Source: Calvatia gigantea (Eukaryota > Basidiomycota > Agaricomycetes > Agaricales > Lycoperdaceae). Taken from it: a stretch of 64,000 nucleotides of DNA. Positions 1 through 12,946 of this stretch are shown here, piece by piece (positions within the stretch are counted from its first letter, which is position 1; the number at the start of each line of letters is the position of its first letter). Below the pieces are notes generated by a model that was not told the origin of the DNA, did no database searches, and saw nothing but the letters and a program-made list of their open reading frames with translations. The stretch is from contig JACAAK010000003.1 in NCBI GenBank assembly GCA_025093985.1, positions 186,001 through 250,000 on the forward strand. The letters are read 5' to 3'. The translations under genes were made by a program, and so were the position numbers.

Positions 1-358
1 CCCTTTCGATCGACTCACTCATTCGAATCTACTGGTGTCGAAAAGATCTTTACTGCGGATATAAACTCTCCCTTACCTTCACTTCAGATCGTGGCCAAGG
101 ATGCCCTTACTTGTGATACGGAGACAGGAGAAGAAGTAGAGTATGCTTATTATAAAATTGGATGGGTCAAGAGACAAGATTGAGGATACAGAGGCAGTGG
201 AACAACAGGAAAAGTATCATGATGGTCGTATCTGTTTACGTGAATAATCGTTCCAACATAAGTGCGACGTCCCAGCACCACAGTACATAAAAAATGACAA
301 GAGAGGAGGAATGAGGGGGGTGTTGAGAGGAAAAATACATTACTCAGATCAAGAAAGA
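1..358. other. 3' flank of GCN2, no gene seen
   Basis: This stretch lies downstream of the GCN2 stop codon on the minus strand. I see no supported coding region, RNA gene or repeat. It presumably holds the 3' untranslated region and terminator of GCN2. Confidence 0.4.
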
Positions 359-3300
359 TCAAGAGAGGTGGAGTAATTGAACACGTTCTTCGCGAACTGC
401 GAATAGAAGAATGTAATGATGACCTTCAGCTTTCCTTTTGGTTACAGCTTCACGAATTTGGTAAGCAGAGGCAGATATTTGAGGTGGCAAAGCAGCCGCC
501 AGTGGTTTCCATGCCTCTTCGTCAGTGACCCAGCTTGAGTTCCTGATCATCGCATCAAATACATCGGGAGGAACGTCCACAGCGATCGTAGGCATGCCGT
601 TCTGGATTGAGGAGCGGACGTCCATTGCAGTTTCAAAAGCTATTCGCGAGTCTATTAACCGGGAGTGAAGAGAAACATTCCCGCCGGACGTACCTCGATC
701 AAGGAACAGTTGCTTGATCTGCCTGCGTTGCTTCTTAGCGTCAATAGGGAGTATGAGTTGGACATCGGGCGATGCCAGTGCATCCTTGGTGGGCAAGGCA
801 CCGCCAGAGGCGGTTTCAGAAAGTATGGGAGCTGCAGAGGTGGCAAGGTCTGCACGTTTCTGTTCAGTGATTTGTTGTTGCAACCATCCGGTGAGTTCTT
901 GGCGTGACACTGCGGAAACTGAATGTGAGCTATTTTCGTCATTGCCGGCCAAGAGAAGAGACGCACGTTCATACTCCGTCCCTCTCAGGATACTTTTCAC
1001 TTTGAATGCAGCCTGGTCTCTACGAGCAGCCCTCGGCCGTGGGTACACCGTAAATCTGTAGTACGTCAGCGCCGCTCCCCACCCTAGGTAGTATTAAATA
1101 CTCACAAAATACCTTCCCGAGCACACATGTCGATATGACTTTCATGGTCTGCGTTTGGTAGACCAGACTCGTACATGATATCGGCGCTTATGTTATGTTG
1201 CCACAGGTATGACACAATCTCGAGGCGGTCTTGCAAGTGTCCAGGGTGATAAGAGACGACGTAAACGTCGCAGCGACGTGGACTCCAGAAACCAAATGAG
1301 CGTTCCTCTTTTACGAGCGCTTTGACGGAGGTGCTTTGGAAGGCGGCGAGCGCTGCTGTAATCTTTTCTACGGAAATTTGCAAACCCATGGCGCATACAG
1401 CGTCGAGTTTCTGTTTTGAGGAAGAGAAGCGCCCGATGATATTGTCATAGCTTCCATGCAATGAGCGAAACAGGGACATGAAAACAGTGAAATATCTTAC
1501 GTACCGACCACCAGCAGCGAGAACATCCATGCGTTTGGTCTTCTTCACGACCTCAAAGACCACTCCATCCTTGAACAATGACTGATGACTTCCCAACATG
1601 AGAGGGTGGAAGAAGATGGGCCGCGAGACTCCGGCGGATGCTGCGAACTGCAACGTGTCCTGAATTTGATTGACCATAGGCTGCATTGAAGCTACAAGGG
1701 CCGGCGAAATCTTCTCCAACCGCGAAAGGAAGTCGTTGATATCCCCATCTGAGATTCGTCAGAAGATCCCAACTCTCGAAATAACAAGTCCACTCACCAA
1801 CTTCAGATAAGATCTCCAACTCGTCAGTTGTGCTCCTCAACAACCCCTTCCTCAACAAAAGAGCTCTTTTCTGTGACGGCGATGACTTGGTTTGACTAAT
1901 GATCTCGATGACCGCACTTCGATGAGTGTCTGGTATTCTGTTCATTATGAGTTCGAATGACTATCAATTACAGGGACGGTCAGCCTTTACCATAACCGGC
2001 GGAAATCGTGGAACGACTTACTACTTGAATGCGAAACATGGATGTCGTAGTTCTGCGCCAGGTTGGGAAAGCTGTTGAGTAGATCGTTAACCACAGCGAC
2101 GATTTCTGCCCCGGCTGCGATTGGGCCCGAAGTGAGGTCTTGGGTGATAATATCGAACACAGCCGCCTTGGTAGTCATCGGGTGGCCAGCCACAGGACTA
2201 TAAAAAATGAGAGTTCATCCACATCCGAAGTTTGTCATAGGCCACGAACCTCGGTCGATAGGCATTCGTAATATGATACCTTTTAATCCTCTTAATACCT
2301 GTACGTGCAGCCATCCTCGCAAAAGGCACAAGCAAGTTATTCGGCAAAGTCACCAAATCGCCATGTCTGTCGATGAAGGTGGCATGATTCTTCTGATCCT
2401 CCTGGTCCATCACGGGCATAAGTAATGGGGGTTCCATATCAACTGCACCGTGGAGTCTGAAGATCGCGGCAAGATGTTCATGAACTGTTGCATTTAGCGC
2501 CGTATGCTCGGGAGGATCGGATTGCGAGTCGTAGAGGAAAGAACGGGAAGGCTTTGGATTCTGGGTGAAGAGAGAGGAGATGACAGCTTGATGGTACGGG
2601 GAGTCTTGCTTGGCTGGATGTGTGCTAAGTCAGTACGTATGTTTAGGTGGTGGATATGCTTACCCATGAGGTTTAGCGCTCCTTTGAAGTTTTCGTCCTC
2701 GAGCTTAGGTGGCATGAGCGAAGCTCTCGGAGAGCTCTCGCGCGGTTGGCCTGTCATTTGGGTCATGTTGAAGCAGCCTCGTAATAACTATATCTTGTTA
2801 GTGGCCAACTTTGAACTGCAATCGGGGAGGATACGCACTCTGCCGTTGCCTACTACGGTGCGGATCCCAGGTGGCAGGGAAGAAGATCCCAGGTTTGCGC
2901 AGGTCCTCAATGACTGCTATACGCTCAGAGCCAGTGGAGAACATGTAGTTCATTTCGAAGAACACGATCTACCATACGGAACCACGTTAGGTTCGATTCA
3001 TACCGAGGAGGAAGACGACGTACCCCAAGGGAGTACATATCGGCTTTGCTGTGGTTTCTTGGCCCTTTCTTCCGGGACTGAACCTCTGGGGCTATATATA
3101 GCCTCGTTCCGACCTCTGGGATGATATGATGGGGATCTCGTCAATGTTTCGCGATCAGTAAATCAAAGGCGAGCCGCGCACCAAGTGTCATATCTGCCTC
3201 GGGATATATGGACTGTCGGGCCACATCTGAAGGATCGACGGCCGCTAGGCTCGATGTTGCCAGGCCAAAATCACCAACTTTGCAATCCCCCTTTGCATCT

Positions 3301-6300
3301 ATGACCCAGAGCATTAACTGGTGGGGAGGATTTAAGGGAGCAATGCAACGCACCGATGAATATATTCGTCAACTTGATGTCCCGATGCAAAATTCCCAAG
3401 CGTCGACATGTGCACCAATGCATCCACAATTTGCCCAAAAAGCCTCCACGCCTCGTCCTCCGTGATACCTTCATCAATCCTCTACACAGAATGATTTCCC
3501 ATTAGCGATGTGTCTTTGACGAAAACCCACAAACCCATACCTCCCGCAAAGTCTGTCTCTCCACAAACTCCATCTGTATATAAAGTGTCCTTATCACACT
3601 AGGCGTACCCGACATTAACCCAAGCGGCGGCGCCTCCGTCCTCCCAGTCCCCATATTCATAGGATGCACCGTAGTCGCAGCAGTCATCGTTCCAGTCCTG
3701 GGCCGCCCAGTTCTCGCCACACCCATACCCGTACCAGCATCTGTCACACCAGCAACGGGGTCCCCCTGAAAAAGCGCATCGAACTCCGAGTCATCCGTCC
3801 CACCACTACCTTCGTCGGACCCCTCCGTGCTACCCCCAGGGGACCCAGAACGATCGAAATGGATACTCGGGAACGATCCTCTCGAACCCGAAATCTCCGT
3901 AGTAGTTGTATCGAAATCGGACATGTCAAGGGTAAACCCCGCATTCGTTGGGAGATGTCGCTCCGAGACTGTCGATGCAGAATTATCCATCATGCCCCCC
4001 TCCTCTTCTTCATCTCCATCCGTCGATCTCGATTTTGACGCCGAACCAGCAGCGGAAGACGAAGATGGCACAGAAAAAGTCATACCGGCACTCTCATTTG
4101 ACTCATCACTACTCGCAAACATACTCCCGCCTATATTGCCCCCTCCACTCGTATTCTCATTCGTCTCGACCCAAGTCGTGTAATACCTCACTATAAACCG
4201 ATGAGAGAGGCGGGAGAGGGCATTGACTTCACGAAAAATTTTCGTGTCAGATTGTTGTGTCTTAAGTCGGATTTTCTTGACTGCGTAGATCCGGTTATCG
4301 ATTTTGTTTCGCGCTTTGACTACTGATCCGAACGCCCCCTTGCCCTGGAGGGGAAATTAGACGATGGATTGGTGTGGAGAATGGTTGGTTGGGTTGGGAC
4401 ATACCAATAATTCGAGCTCCTCCCAATCTTCCTTCCACCGACTCGCCTGCCTCATCCTCGGTGGCATCCTGAAATACTCATCAGGGCTCCCAATGAAATG
4501 TCCATGGGCATGCTGCGGATTTGGTACAGGCGTCTTCGGATCCACTGCATAACAACCAAACGACTCGTTAGCTCTCCACTCCCACACACGACATGTTGAA
4601 ACTATAACATACCTCCGTAAAAATGTAACGTTGGACTTCTCGTACCACCACCACCACCCACCGGCACCGGCATCGACGTCGCTGAACTCACAAGTGCACT
4701 ACCTACACCGCCAAACATACCATTATTCGCATTCCCGAGCCCAAGTGCGCCAGGAGGGTTAATGTGTCCGTCACTACGCCTCCCCCTTGATCTTGGCCTA
4801 ATCAACTGCTGCTGCGACTGCCCCGATGACCCAGACGAATACAACTGTCCTATTTTCGGGATCGGTGCATGGAAGGAGTTTTCTGCGAGTTCAGCGAGGA
4901 GAGTTAAACACGTTACATGGCTCTTTTTGGGCGGAGAGACCATATTAAGACAGATACGTGCTAAACCCAGCGAAACATTTGCTGTTGAAAAAAGGTGCAC
5001 GTGGTTGTAAGTGGAGATGAAGATCGAAAACGATGAAAGAGCCTACAATTTTGTAGAGCGTCGTGGACGTCGTTGTATTGTTGCATCACATCGAGGCCGA
5101 GTAGCATTTGCAGGAATACGATCCCGACGGAGTGGATGTCACGTCTGCGGGTGTAGAGGAGTGATGACTCGTTCTTGGCGTCGTTCGACAACCTACTCAA
5201 ATATCAGCATAGAACAACAACGCAAATGTAACAACGCGGTGGCAGCAGCGAGACGTAACGTACCAAGCATCAGGAATATGGACTTCATCAACAGAGGCAG
5301 GTGTACTACTCCCAAACGAATTCGATCGGTGAAGGTCGAGAAGCTGCGTGTGATATCCCACTTTGCCAAGTTTGATAACTTTAGAGGAAGAATGGGACGT
5401 TGGGTCCGGAGGAGCCAGCCCAATACACCTCGCACCAATGCCTAGTCAAAAATATGCAACGCATCAGTGATACCTTGACAGACGTCGACAACGCTAATAT
5501 GTTTACCTCGATGGACAAGATCGCGGAGATGCACGGCGTTGAGTGCGCTCAAGATCTGACTGAGATAACCCTAAAATAACCGGACATACGTCAGTCAACT
5601 TAGGAAACCCACGAGGCAAGGCGAGAATATGTACAGAAGCGCGATCCTCTCTCAATGAAGCACAGTCTTCTAGTACATCTTGAAGTGTCAATCCAGGCAT
5701 ACGTTCAGTCAGGATCATCAACTGCGGTGGGCTACTTCCGCCCCCCACAGCAGGTGAAGCAGGACTTGTCGGACTTTGTGGAGGAGGATGTAGGTGAACG
5801 AGCTTTACAGCGAAAACACTGAGGAGGTTCGGGTGTCGTATTGATGTAAGGCGTTGAATTTCTTCTTGAAGAGTATTGAGCTTTTTGCGACCTTGGGTTG
5901 TGGTGTAGTAAGGCGAGTCAAAAGTAACGGTGTAAAGCTCAAGCGGGAGACTTGTATGAATATCATCGCAGACGGGATCAGCCATGTACACCGTCCCAAG
6001 CCCCTCTAAGAAAAAAAATATACACATTATCAGAAAAAAATCTTCCGGTATGAAAATTGCACTGTCACAGACCTCTCCGAGCATGAAATAGCTTGATAGT
6101 CGTAAAACTCACCCCATTCACGACGATCTCCTTGCCAAAACTCTCCATCGGTGTATCTCCTGACAAAGCAGGCACCTCAGGTCGATTCCGAATTAGCTCG
6201 CTTCCGCATACGATGTTGGAGCTGTTCGCGGGCGATCATCTGGCGCATGGCATCGGCTTTAATCTGATTGTTGAGTTCTTCTTCTTCCCTAGCCGCGCGG

Positions 6301-7061
6301 TCCTGCTCCCTCCGGGCTTCTTCGGCTTCTCGTTCTCTGCGTGCCTGCATGACATCCCCAAGGTAAAAATGGCGGGTACTAACCAGAGGAGGCTAAAAGC
6401 GTACCTTTTCTTCGTCCATCGCGCGTTGATTCATTTGGAGCGCTAACGAACCGGTGACCTCCACCGGTGGTGTGATGTTATTCGCGATCCATTCCTGGAC
6501 AAATGTGACAATCTAAACAGCATAATTGTCGAGTTGGTTAGATCTTTGCTGTTCGCTGGTTGCCTCGAGGCCAACACGCCCTTGTGTTGAACCGGCTGCG
6601 CACCTGAAATACCATCTCCGACCCGCGGCATTTCTGGGCCTCCTTGGTGATTGCCTGTGATAGCTTGCTGACTTGGTCATTCGTCAACCCTTTGATAGGT
6701 TTCTGGATCGTAAAGATTGGGCACGCGAGTGTTGGGTATGTCTTTGGGAACCTGAGGTTGTAGAGTCAGCTTTGAGAGTATCGAACGTGATAATGATATG
6801 ATAGATGTACTTGACGTTGAGGTGGAGGTTGATCTTCATGGCATGTGCTGGGTCCGGGTGGGGCACCCTTATTATAAACTCTGGGATCCTAGCCGCTCCC
6901 TGCACAACCAAGTTAACCCCGTACTGCACACACGTGGCATCAGTAACACGAAAAACACGCACCTTCCAAACCTTAGGCGGGGGACATTCTATAAAATCTT
7001 CGGCATAGATAGACTGTAAAGCAGTAATTTCGAGGTTCTGTAGTTCTTCTGTGGAATCCAT
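359..7061 (-). CDS. GCN2: eIF2alpha kinase GCN2 (general control non-derepressible 2)
   Basis: GCN2 is the amino-acid-starvation kinase that phosphorylates eIF2alpha when uncharged tRNA binds its HisRS-like domain. The gene is multi-exon with short introns, and the domains follow in the family order. The N-terminal RWD domain begins MDSTEELQNLEITALQSIYA (about 7061-6450). A charged, Arg/Glu-rich linker follows (about 6430-6260). The degenerate pseudokinase covers about 6100-5020. The active kinase covers about 4560-2780, with Gly loop GKGAFGSVVKA, lysine in YAVKKI, HRDIKLTNIFI, DFG in VGDFGLA, and FFEMNYMFSTG. It carries the Ser/Thr-rich insert of about 170 residues that is typical of GCN2. 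The HisRS-like domain covers about 2750-1100 (motif PLLMPVMDQEDQ), and the C-terminal dimer/ribosome-binding region ends at RVQLLHLS. I re-read the linker, kinase and HisRS exon joins and found intact frames once 40-60-base GT-AG introns are used. A partial copy lies at 11.7-12.6 kb. Confidence 0.93.
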
Positions 7062-8885
7062 GGGGACCGGTATGTCAAAACAAAGGCGAACAAAAGTGCT
7101 TGGGGAGGGGAGGGCCCGCTGGGGCTCTCAGCAACTCAAGTCTCCATGAATGGAGTGCTTGGGCAATAAGTCGTTTGGTGGTTGTAAATTTGCACAAAGA
7201 TGGGCGCCAGGCCGCTCAGGGGGGTCAATATCAACAACCACCAGGCAATATTTATAATGACACCCCTAACCCTACCCTGTGGTTACGTATTTCGGAGATG
7301 AGGTCACGTATGTTTTCCGGACCCTGGATACAGCAGGCTCCTTGACGTCTCCTCTTCCAGCACACCTGAGATATGACCCCATTCAACCAGCTGCATCCAT
7401 AAGCCGCAGCCGCGACACCTCGAGACTAACGTACCACATTGCGTTTACATCGTTACTTATGCTCCATTCTTCTTGCGGATTTGTGTCACTTGAAATGGAA
7501 TTTACCAGAACCTACCACCCGCCTCGTTTATTAAGAGCGACTGCGCCACGTGTTGATGACGAGAATCTTCAGCAAGTCGGCCGGTTATTGTCTCCCCTAA
7601 ATTTTTCCATTTAGTTAACCCGCCCCCTCTGGCTACACATGCCCTTTCTGCGACTCGAAAGCCTCATGGGCTCGGCTGATTACCCCCTATTACCTCCATC
7701 ATTCGATCCCTGGTCATCCGGACGGCAGCTGGTTGAACAATGGGCGAACGTGTTGATACCCGATGTATACGTGACTTTCTCTCATAGCTACGTACGCCCT
7801 AATGCCGAGCATAATTCGAGATTCAATGCATTGAACTTCACCACTCTCGGGTCAAATTATTCGCAATTATTTTCACCATACTGCAACACCCACAAAGACC
7901 TGCAGTCCCGGTCAGCTGTCGAGGTATCGTCATTTTTTTACCATCCTCTGAGGCGGCCACGTAATCAGTTCATGTCATGGGCACCACCGGGGACTGGTAA
8001 GGGGCGACGAAATGATGGCCAGAGTCGATCAAGGGGCTTGTGGTCTGGAAGCTTTAAGAGAAGAGTGTGCGAAAGTTCCGCGGTCGACATTCGCAAAGAG
8101 AAAGGATCCTATGGCTTCAAGAGAGAGCTTGAGGGAGAGTTAGAGGGAATATTAAATTCTACGTTACCTGACTACTGCATAGCGGTTTGTGTGCCGCACC
8201 AAGTTGGTCTGCACACAAATTGGGGCACAGGTGGGGGCTCAAAAAAAAAAGAACCACAGAGGACGAGTCACAGGAAATGGGCTGCGTGAGTAGAAAATTG
8301 AGACGCCCGAACTTCTACGACATAGAAGTTCTTTAATGTATGGGTATTCAATAGAATGAGTAATAACGAATGAGCCGGGGGAACAAAGTGGTGTAATGGG
8401 AGGAGGACAAGGACGCGTGCCAAGTGCCGTCAGTTCTCCACACCAAAACAACTGTAAGCTGAACAATGAAGCTTAATGGAGTTTGGTAGGGCTTCGTGTC
8501 ACGAAAAAATTCTCTCTGCAGAGCGATTTGCTCATTTTAAGCAACTGCTGATATTTGCCCGATCTAAGTGGTTTAGAAGATTTCCGGTGCCAGAAATGAG
8601 AAATTAACAACAAAACACCGGAAATATATCCGTTCGAAGCGATGACCGTAAAATCGTGGGAGGGCGGTCAGAAGAGGAGGGGAGGGCCGAGGAAGAAGTC
8701 GTTAAAATCTTCAGGGGGAGTCGGACGGAGTCCACCGCGCAGTTCGCCTGTCGCAACAGCGTGGTTTTGGGGAATTGCGGATAAGGGGACTTTCCCGCTT
8801 AACCTTCGCCCATGCCTAAAACGACCAATCGCCCTGCCATGACTTTATAATCCTGGCCACTTTGACTCTTGGGGAACTCGTATGT
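7062..8885. other. GCN2 upstream region; long gap with one weak open frame
   Basis: This gap holds the GCN2 promoter and 5' leader (7062 onward) and the duplicated block 7115-7620. A plus-strand open frame of 216 codons (7639-8289) has no intron, no recognised domain and an Arg/Ser/Gly-rich second half; I do not consider it supported. A short telomere-like string (CCCTAACCCTACCCTG, near 7263-7279) is too short to call. From 8290 to 8885 I see nothing. Confidence 0.35.
7115..7620. repeat. GCN2 5'-flank block, duplicated at 12004-12580
   Basis: This block matches 12004-12580 in the same orientation with many substitutions and small indels. Shared strings include GGGCGCCAGGC, TTTGCACAAA and CCCTAAATTT. 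It lies just upstream of the GCN2 start and so probably contains its promoter. The second copy is joined to a GCN2 kinase-insert fragment. Confidence 0.7.
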
Positions 8886-11047
8886 CTAGTTCCCAATTTG
8901 TCGGGAACCCACACCCGGTCCCCGTTCGACAGGGCCCGATGCTGATCCTGTTTCCATCCAAGATTTCTTCACCGCCTTCGACTCGAGAGTAAATTTCCGC
9001 TGTTTGCGATGCTGTAACGAACCCCAACCGTTGAAAAGCGGCGCTAAATTAGTTGCACGACGATGGCGCGGGCGGCTTTCCGGCGATGGCATGTTCAACG
9101 AAATCCTAATCTTGTCGAGTGGTAGAATCGACCGGAGGTCGTTCGTTGTCCGCACTGCCGCACACAGAGACTGGCGCTGGGTTTCACATCGCAAAAGGCG
9201 AACGACATCGTGATGGATTGCAGTCAATTCAAGGAAGGAGAGAAGAAGGTGGGAGATCTCTTCTGGTCGAAGGGACAGTGCTGAACCCGGGTGTTTGGGA
9301 CACCGCTGAGGCGTTACAGCGATACTGTCCAGTTGTGTGCAGGACATTTGTTCATCGAATGCACGAAGAAACTCGAGTGTGCGCTTCCGTAACTTCTTCT
9401 CAAAAATACGGCCTAAGATCTGGGTACCGAGGCCCCCAGGACCGGAACAGTCGTTCTGGAGAATACTACGTTCGGAAGAGGGGGACACCCGAACGGGGCT
9501 GTATTGCTGGAGGGAGCGTAAATTTTCAGTGAGGATCTTAAGCCAACATTTCCTGTAGTTAAGCTCAATTAAGATATGTTCTTCCAGCATATCGTTGGGG
9601 ACGTTGAGTTTGGTTTCCAACTGTCAATTAAATGAATACAACACCGAGAATACACACGACAGACTCACTTCTTCAGCCAGGGACCATAAGCCCGTTATCT
9701 CACTGTCCAGCTGCTGTAAGCGCACATACGCGTCCTCGGAAAGATCCAGCAGAAGATTGATGGCGTTCGAGTACTTTTGGAGAAGTTCCGTCGTATCTGT
9801 GGTACGGATTTCATGCAGACGAACCTGTATCTTGACAAACAATGCAAGGGCGCCATAATAATAGTTCAATGCATCAGCCATCGAAAATTTAATGGCAGTC
9901 ATTAGTGGGTCCAGTGCTTCATTGGCAGATTTACGACACATGTCAGTTCCGCATACCCAAAGGAATAGTTCTGGTCGTACTGCTCAGACTGGGCCTTCAG
10001 GGAGGCGAGAAATGCGAAGAGATTATCGTGGTTCAGGAAGCGGTCCAGGCCGTCCTCGCTCAACCCAAACTCGCTGGGCTCGAACAGAAACATAGTTTGG
10101 ATTTGCACGTCCTCCAAACACAAATTAGTTGGCTTCTCTGGGATAAGAGCCTTGAATTCATAATCGATGGTGGAAGGTAATTCGAAATGTTCCTTCAATG
10201 GACTTGCATAGACACATACCTGAAGCATACTAAGTGCGTTACACTTGAAACAAAAGAGGGTACGCACGTGTGCAATGTGTGCGCTGCAGGTTGAAATAAG
10301 TTCATCGAATGTTGCCGTCTCCGAGACTAGGCTTTTCAGAGAAGGAACATTAATCGAAGACCACCATTTCTGCAAGCTCAAAAGGCTATGCTCAATTGGA
10401 AGAGTGTACCTTTATCTTGCGAGGCACCATTTGTGGGCAATGACCCTGATGGTTATTAAATACATCAGCCTGCCCGGGTATGGCCGAGCGATACTAGATA
10501 CCCATGCGACTTAGCAGTTCCCAGGGGTAATGCCAGGCATTCCCCTCCCACTTAACGAAGATAAGGAATTGTGTATAAATTTGGGAACGTCCCTCACTTC
10601 AACAACCGCAGGACGGAAATCAGCACAGGCAGTTTTCGCACTCTCAATCACCACGAGAATTTGTTGGATTTCAGAAGCAACACCAGTGTCGTCGATCGTC
10701 TCGACGACCTTCAAGGTCGAAACTAGAGTGATAGATCCTTTTGCGACCAGGACAGAGGCGTCTCCAATGCCCGCGCATCTGTTAAAGAAGTTTTCCAGCC
10801 TTAATGCCAGGTGGGGGAGCCAGAGAGTTTGATGGGGGCGAGATCGAAGAACCCTCGGTATTTCAGGCGCTTCATCTCTGAATGACCAAATATGAATCAG
10901 TGGTCGGAGGCTAAACAGTCCCAAGTGTAGGTGAACGCACGAATCATAGACCTCATTCTTCATGAGCATCTTAACACGCAGCCCAAGTGCTGTTGTCGTT
11001 TGAAGAAGAGCTGGGAAGTTCATGTGAGAGGACGGTATCGCAGTCAT
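8886..11047 (-). CDS. Unknown alpha-helical protein, family copy A
   Basis: I do not recognise this protein. It starts MTAIPSSHMNFPALLQTTTA at 11047 and has about five exons. Clean splices include GT at the GATTC end of exon 1 and a join from LAEE to LETKLNVPNDM near 9620-9680. It is predicted to be mostly helical, with leucine-rich amphipathic stretches, no signal peptide and no clear transmembrane segment. It shares exon order and weak sequence identity with copies B (12947-15105) and C (18981-21175). Conserved points are the pattern LPIE...WW.S, the segment ending HVRT before an exon end, and a VCVY exon start. The exact splice near 9941 is unresolved. It is the only one of the three without an obvious frame break, and also the most diverged. 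Structure prediction would be the way to place it. Confidence 0.6.
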
Positions 11048-11696
11048 TATGCTTGAAGTGGAGTGTGAGAAGCAAGGTGCTGTATGCGACTCGAAGGAGA
11101 CAGGTCATATAGCCGTCGCCTTGGGGCTTAAAACTGCGTGAAGGACCCGCAGCCTGAGTCAGAGCCAGCGCCGCTGCTAAATTATGTGATGGTTTCCAGC
11201 AGAGACTGTCGAGGGTAGGACGTGGGATGCCAGGTGGTCAGTTCCTATCTCGAATCTCTGCAGTCAAACGCCCATCAATCAAATGGTGATTCAGTTGAAG
11301 AAGGTATGAGGCCCATTGAAGCTCACTCCTCTCAACAGAGAATAATCTTCTCACAAGAGGTCGAGTCAGTCTCCGCTTGTTATGAAGAATGGGCAGCTGA
11401 ATATATACACCTCTATGGAATAACCTACTGCATTACCATCAGTGCACACAATGGCCTCTTTTGCCTGCCGGCAGAAGCCAATAGACCACTGACTTTTATG
11501 TGGTTGTTCAACGTTCGACGCCCAACGCCCAGCTTTTCACTCTCCGGCTGTATGGTCACAACCGCAAGCTTGAGATAGCACCGAGATGCCCACGGGATTT
11601 TTAAGGTATTCAGTGGCCCTTTATACATGTTCTGTGCCGTGAATGCTAGGTATGCGAGTGTTGGATTATCCAGAAGGACTTCTTTGTCCAGTCAAG
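11048..11696. other. Gap between helical gene A and GCN2 relic
   Basis: This contains the presumed promoter of copy A next to 11047. A plus-strand open frame of 118 codons (11222-11578) has no recognisable feature and I do not call it. Confidence 0.3.
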
Positions 11697-12003
11697 CCAG
11701 GTCATTCGTCCCACTACTACCCTCATCAGATTTCTTCTTACTACCCCCAGGAGACTTAGAGCGGTCAAAATGGGTACTAAGGAATGACGCCCTCAAACCT
11801 GATATTTCCGTAGTGGTTGTGTCGAAATCGGACGTCACGGTATCCCCGACAAGCCCCGCATTCGTAGGGAGATGTCGCTCCAAACGGTTGACGCCAGATT
11901 ATCCGTCACGCCATCCTCCTCCTACCCACCTCCATATGTTGATATCAACATTGACATTGACATCGAACCAGAAGCGGAAGGGTACAGAAAAAATTATACT
12001 GGC
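11697..12003 (-). pseudogene. GCN2 kinase-insert fragment (pseudogene)
   Basis: The minus-strand reading contains ERHLPTNAG, SDFDTTTTEISG and HFDRSKSPGGS, which match the GCN2 kinase insert at about 3787-4095 of this window. Only this part of GCN2 is present: no RWD domain, kinase core or HisRS domain. The copy has substitutions, small indels and a stop at the distal end, so it cannot make a kinase. It runs directly into a copy of the GCN2 5' flank. Confidence 0.85.
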
Positions 12004-12580
12004 ACTCCTCTCGGCAACTCAAGTATCCATGGATGGTGGCTTCGACGAATAATGGGGTCGTTTGCTGGTTTTGAGTTTGCACAAAAATGGGCGCCAGGCT
12101 GCTCGGTGTCACACAGTGCTTGCCTGCACTCCAAACCCAACATTGGAGAAACATCCTCAAGCGACATTCAGGGACCTTGGCTGTCGCTTTTGGGGGCGCG
12201 ACATCACAACCACCGTAAGTGCCGTACATACATATACCAACACCACTGACCCCACCTGGAGTTACGTATTTTGAGATCGGCACGTATGTTTTTCGGACCC
12301 TGGATACCACAGCAGGCTTGAGCCTCGCTGGCGACTCACCGATGTCTCCCCTTTCGGCACACGTAAGCTGGACTCCACTTAACCCACCACGCCCACAAGC
12401 GCAGTCGCTATGCCTCCAGGCTGACGCACCACACATGCTCTATTCTTCGTCCGGATTTGTATTATTTGAAACGAATATCATCTAGCACCGCCTCGCGAAT
12501 GCGCTATGTGCTGGTGGCGAATAACTTGAAATTGGCCGGCCACTGTCTTCCCTAAATTTCCCCATTTATTCAACTTCACC
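12004..12580. repeat. Copy of the GCN2 5' flank joined to the kinase-insert fragment
   Basis: This segment matches 7115-7620. In the true locus the two pieces are about 3 kb apart (4095 and 7115); here they abut at about 12003. The join falls in a short shared CTCTC-like string, suggesting a deletion by microhomology or a templated jump during copying. Confidence 0.75.
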
Positions 12581-12946
12581 ACTTGCAGTGAGTAAGTGTG
12601 CTGACTATACATGGAGAAGTTCGAGTCTCATTTTTACACATACCTAACGCGAGGACGGTCGCAAGCCTATGATATGCATCAAAAGGCTGGAGGGAAGTCT
12701 GCTGGCGCAGGCGAGCTCACGCCAGGGATCACCGCCCCAGCAAGGCAGCTGCCGATGCCTTTATACACGTATCACAAGCTTACTTCTTCATTACTCTAAA
12801 TTCAATGCCTCAGCGCTGTTTGAAACGGAGTCTGATACCACCAGCTCAATCGCGACGTTTATATTTGGGAAAGCTACGATCTTCTTGAAGGAAAATGGTA
12901 ACGGAGATAGGAAGACTGGATTCATGCGTCATAGTCCAATCGAGTG
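12581..12946. other. Gap with no supported gene
   Basis: Short open frames are present on both strands, but none has a recognised motif or a partner exon. The right end is the presumed 3' flank of helical copy B. Confidence 0.3.

Noticed and set aside
6190..6250. Apparent stop codon in the GCN2 linker
   Set aside because: A 50-base intron from gtatgc to tgtcag removes it and joins LQH to DTPMESFGKE in phase.
7263..7279. Telomere-like CCCTAACCCTACCCTG string
   Set aside because: Only about two and a half imperfect units inside a duplicated promoter block; not an interstitial telomere array.
7639..8289. Plus-strand open frame of 216 codons upstream of GCN2
   Set aside because: No domain, no intron, compositionally uneven and no conserved copy; it lies in a long intergenic region where frames of this size occur by chance.
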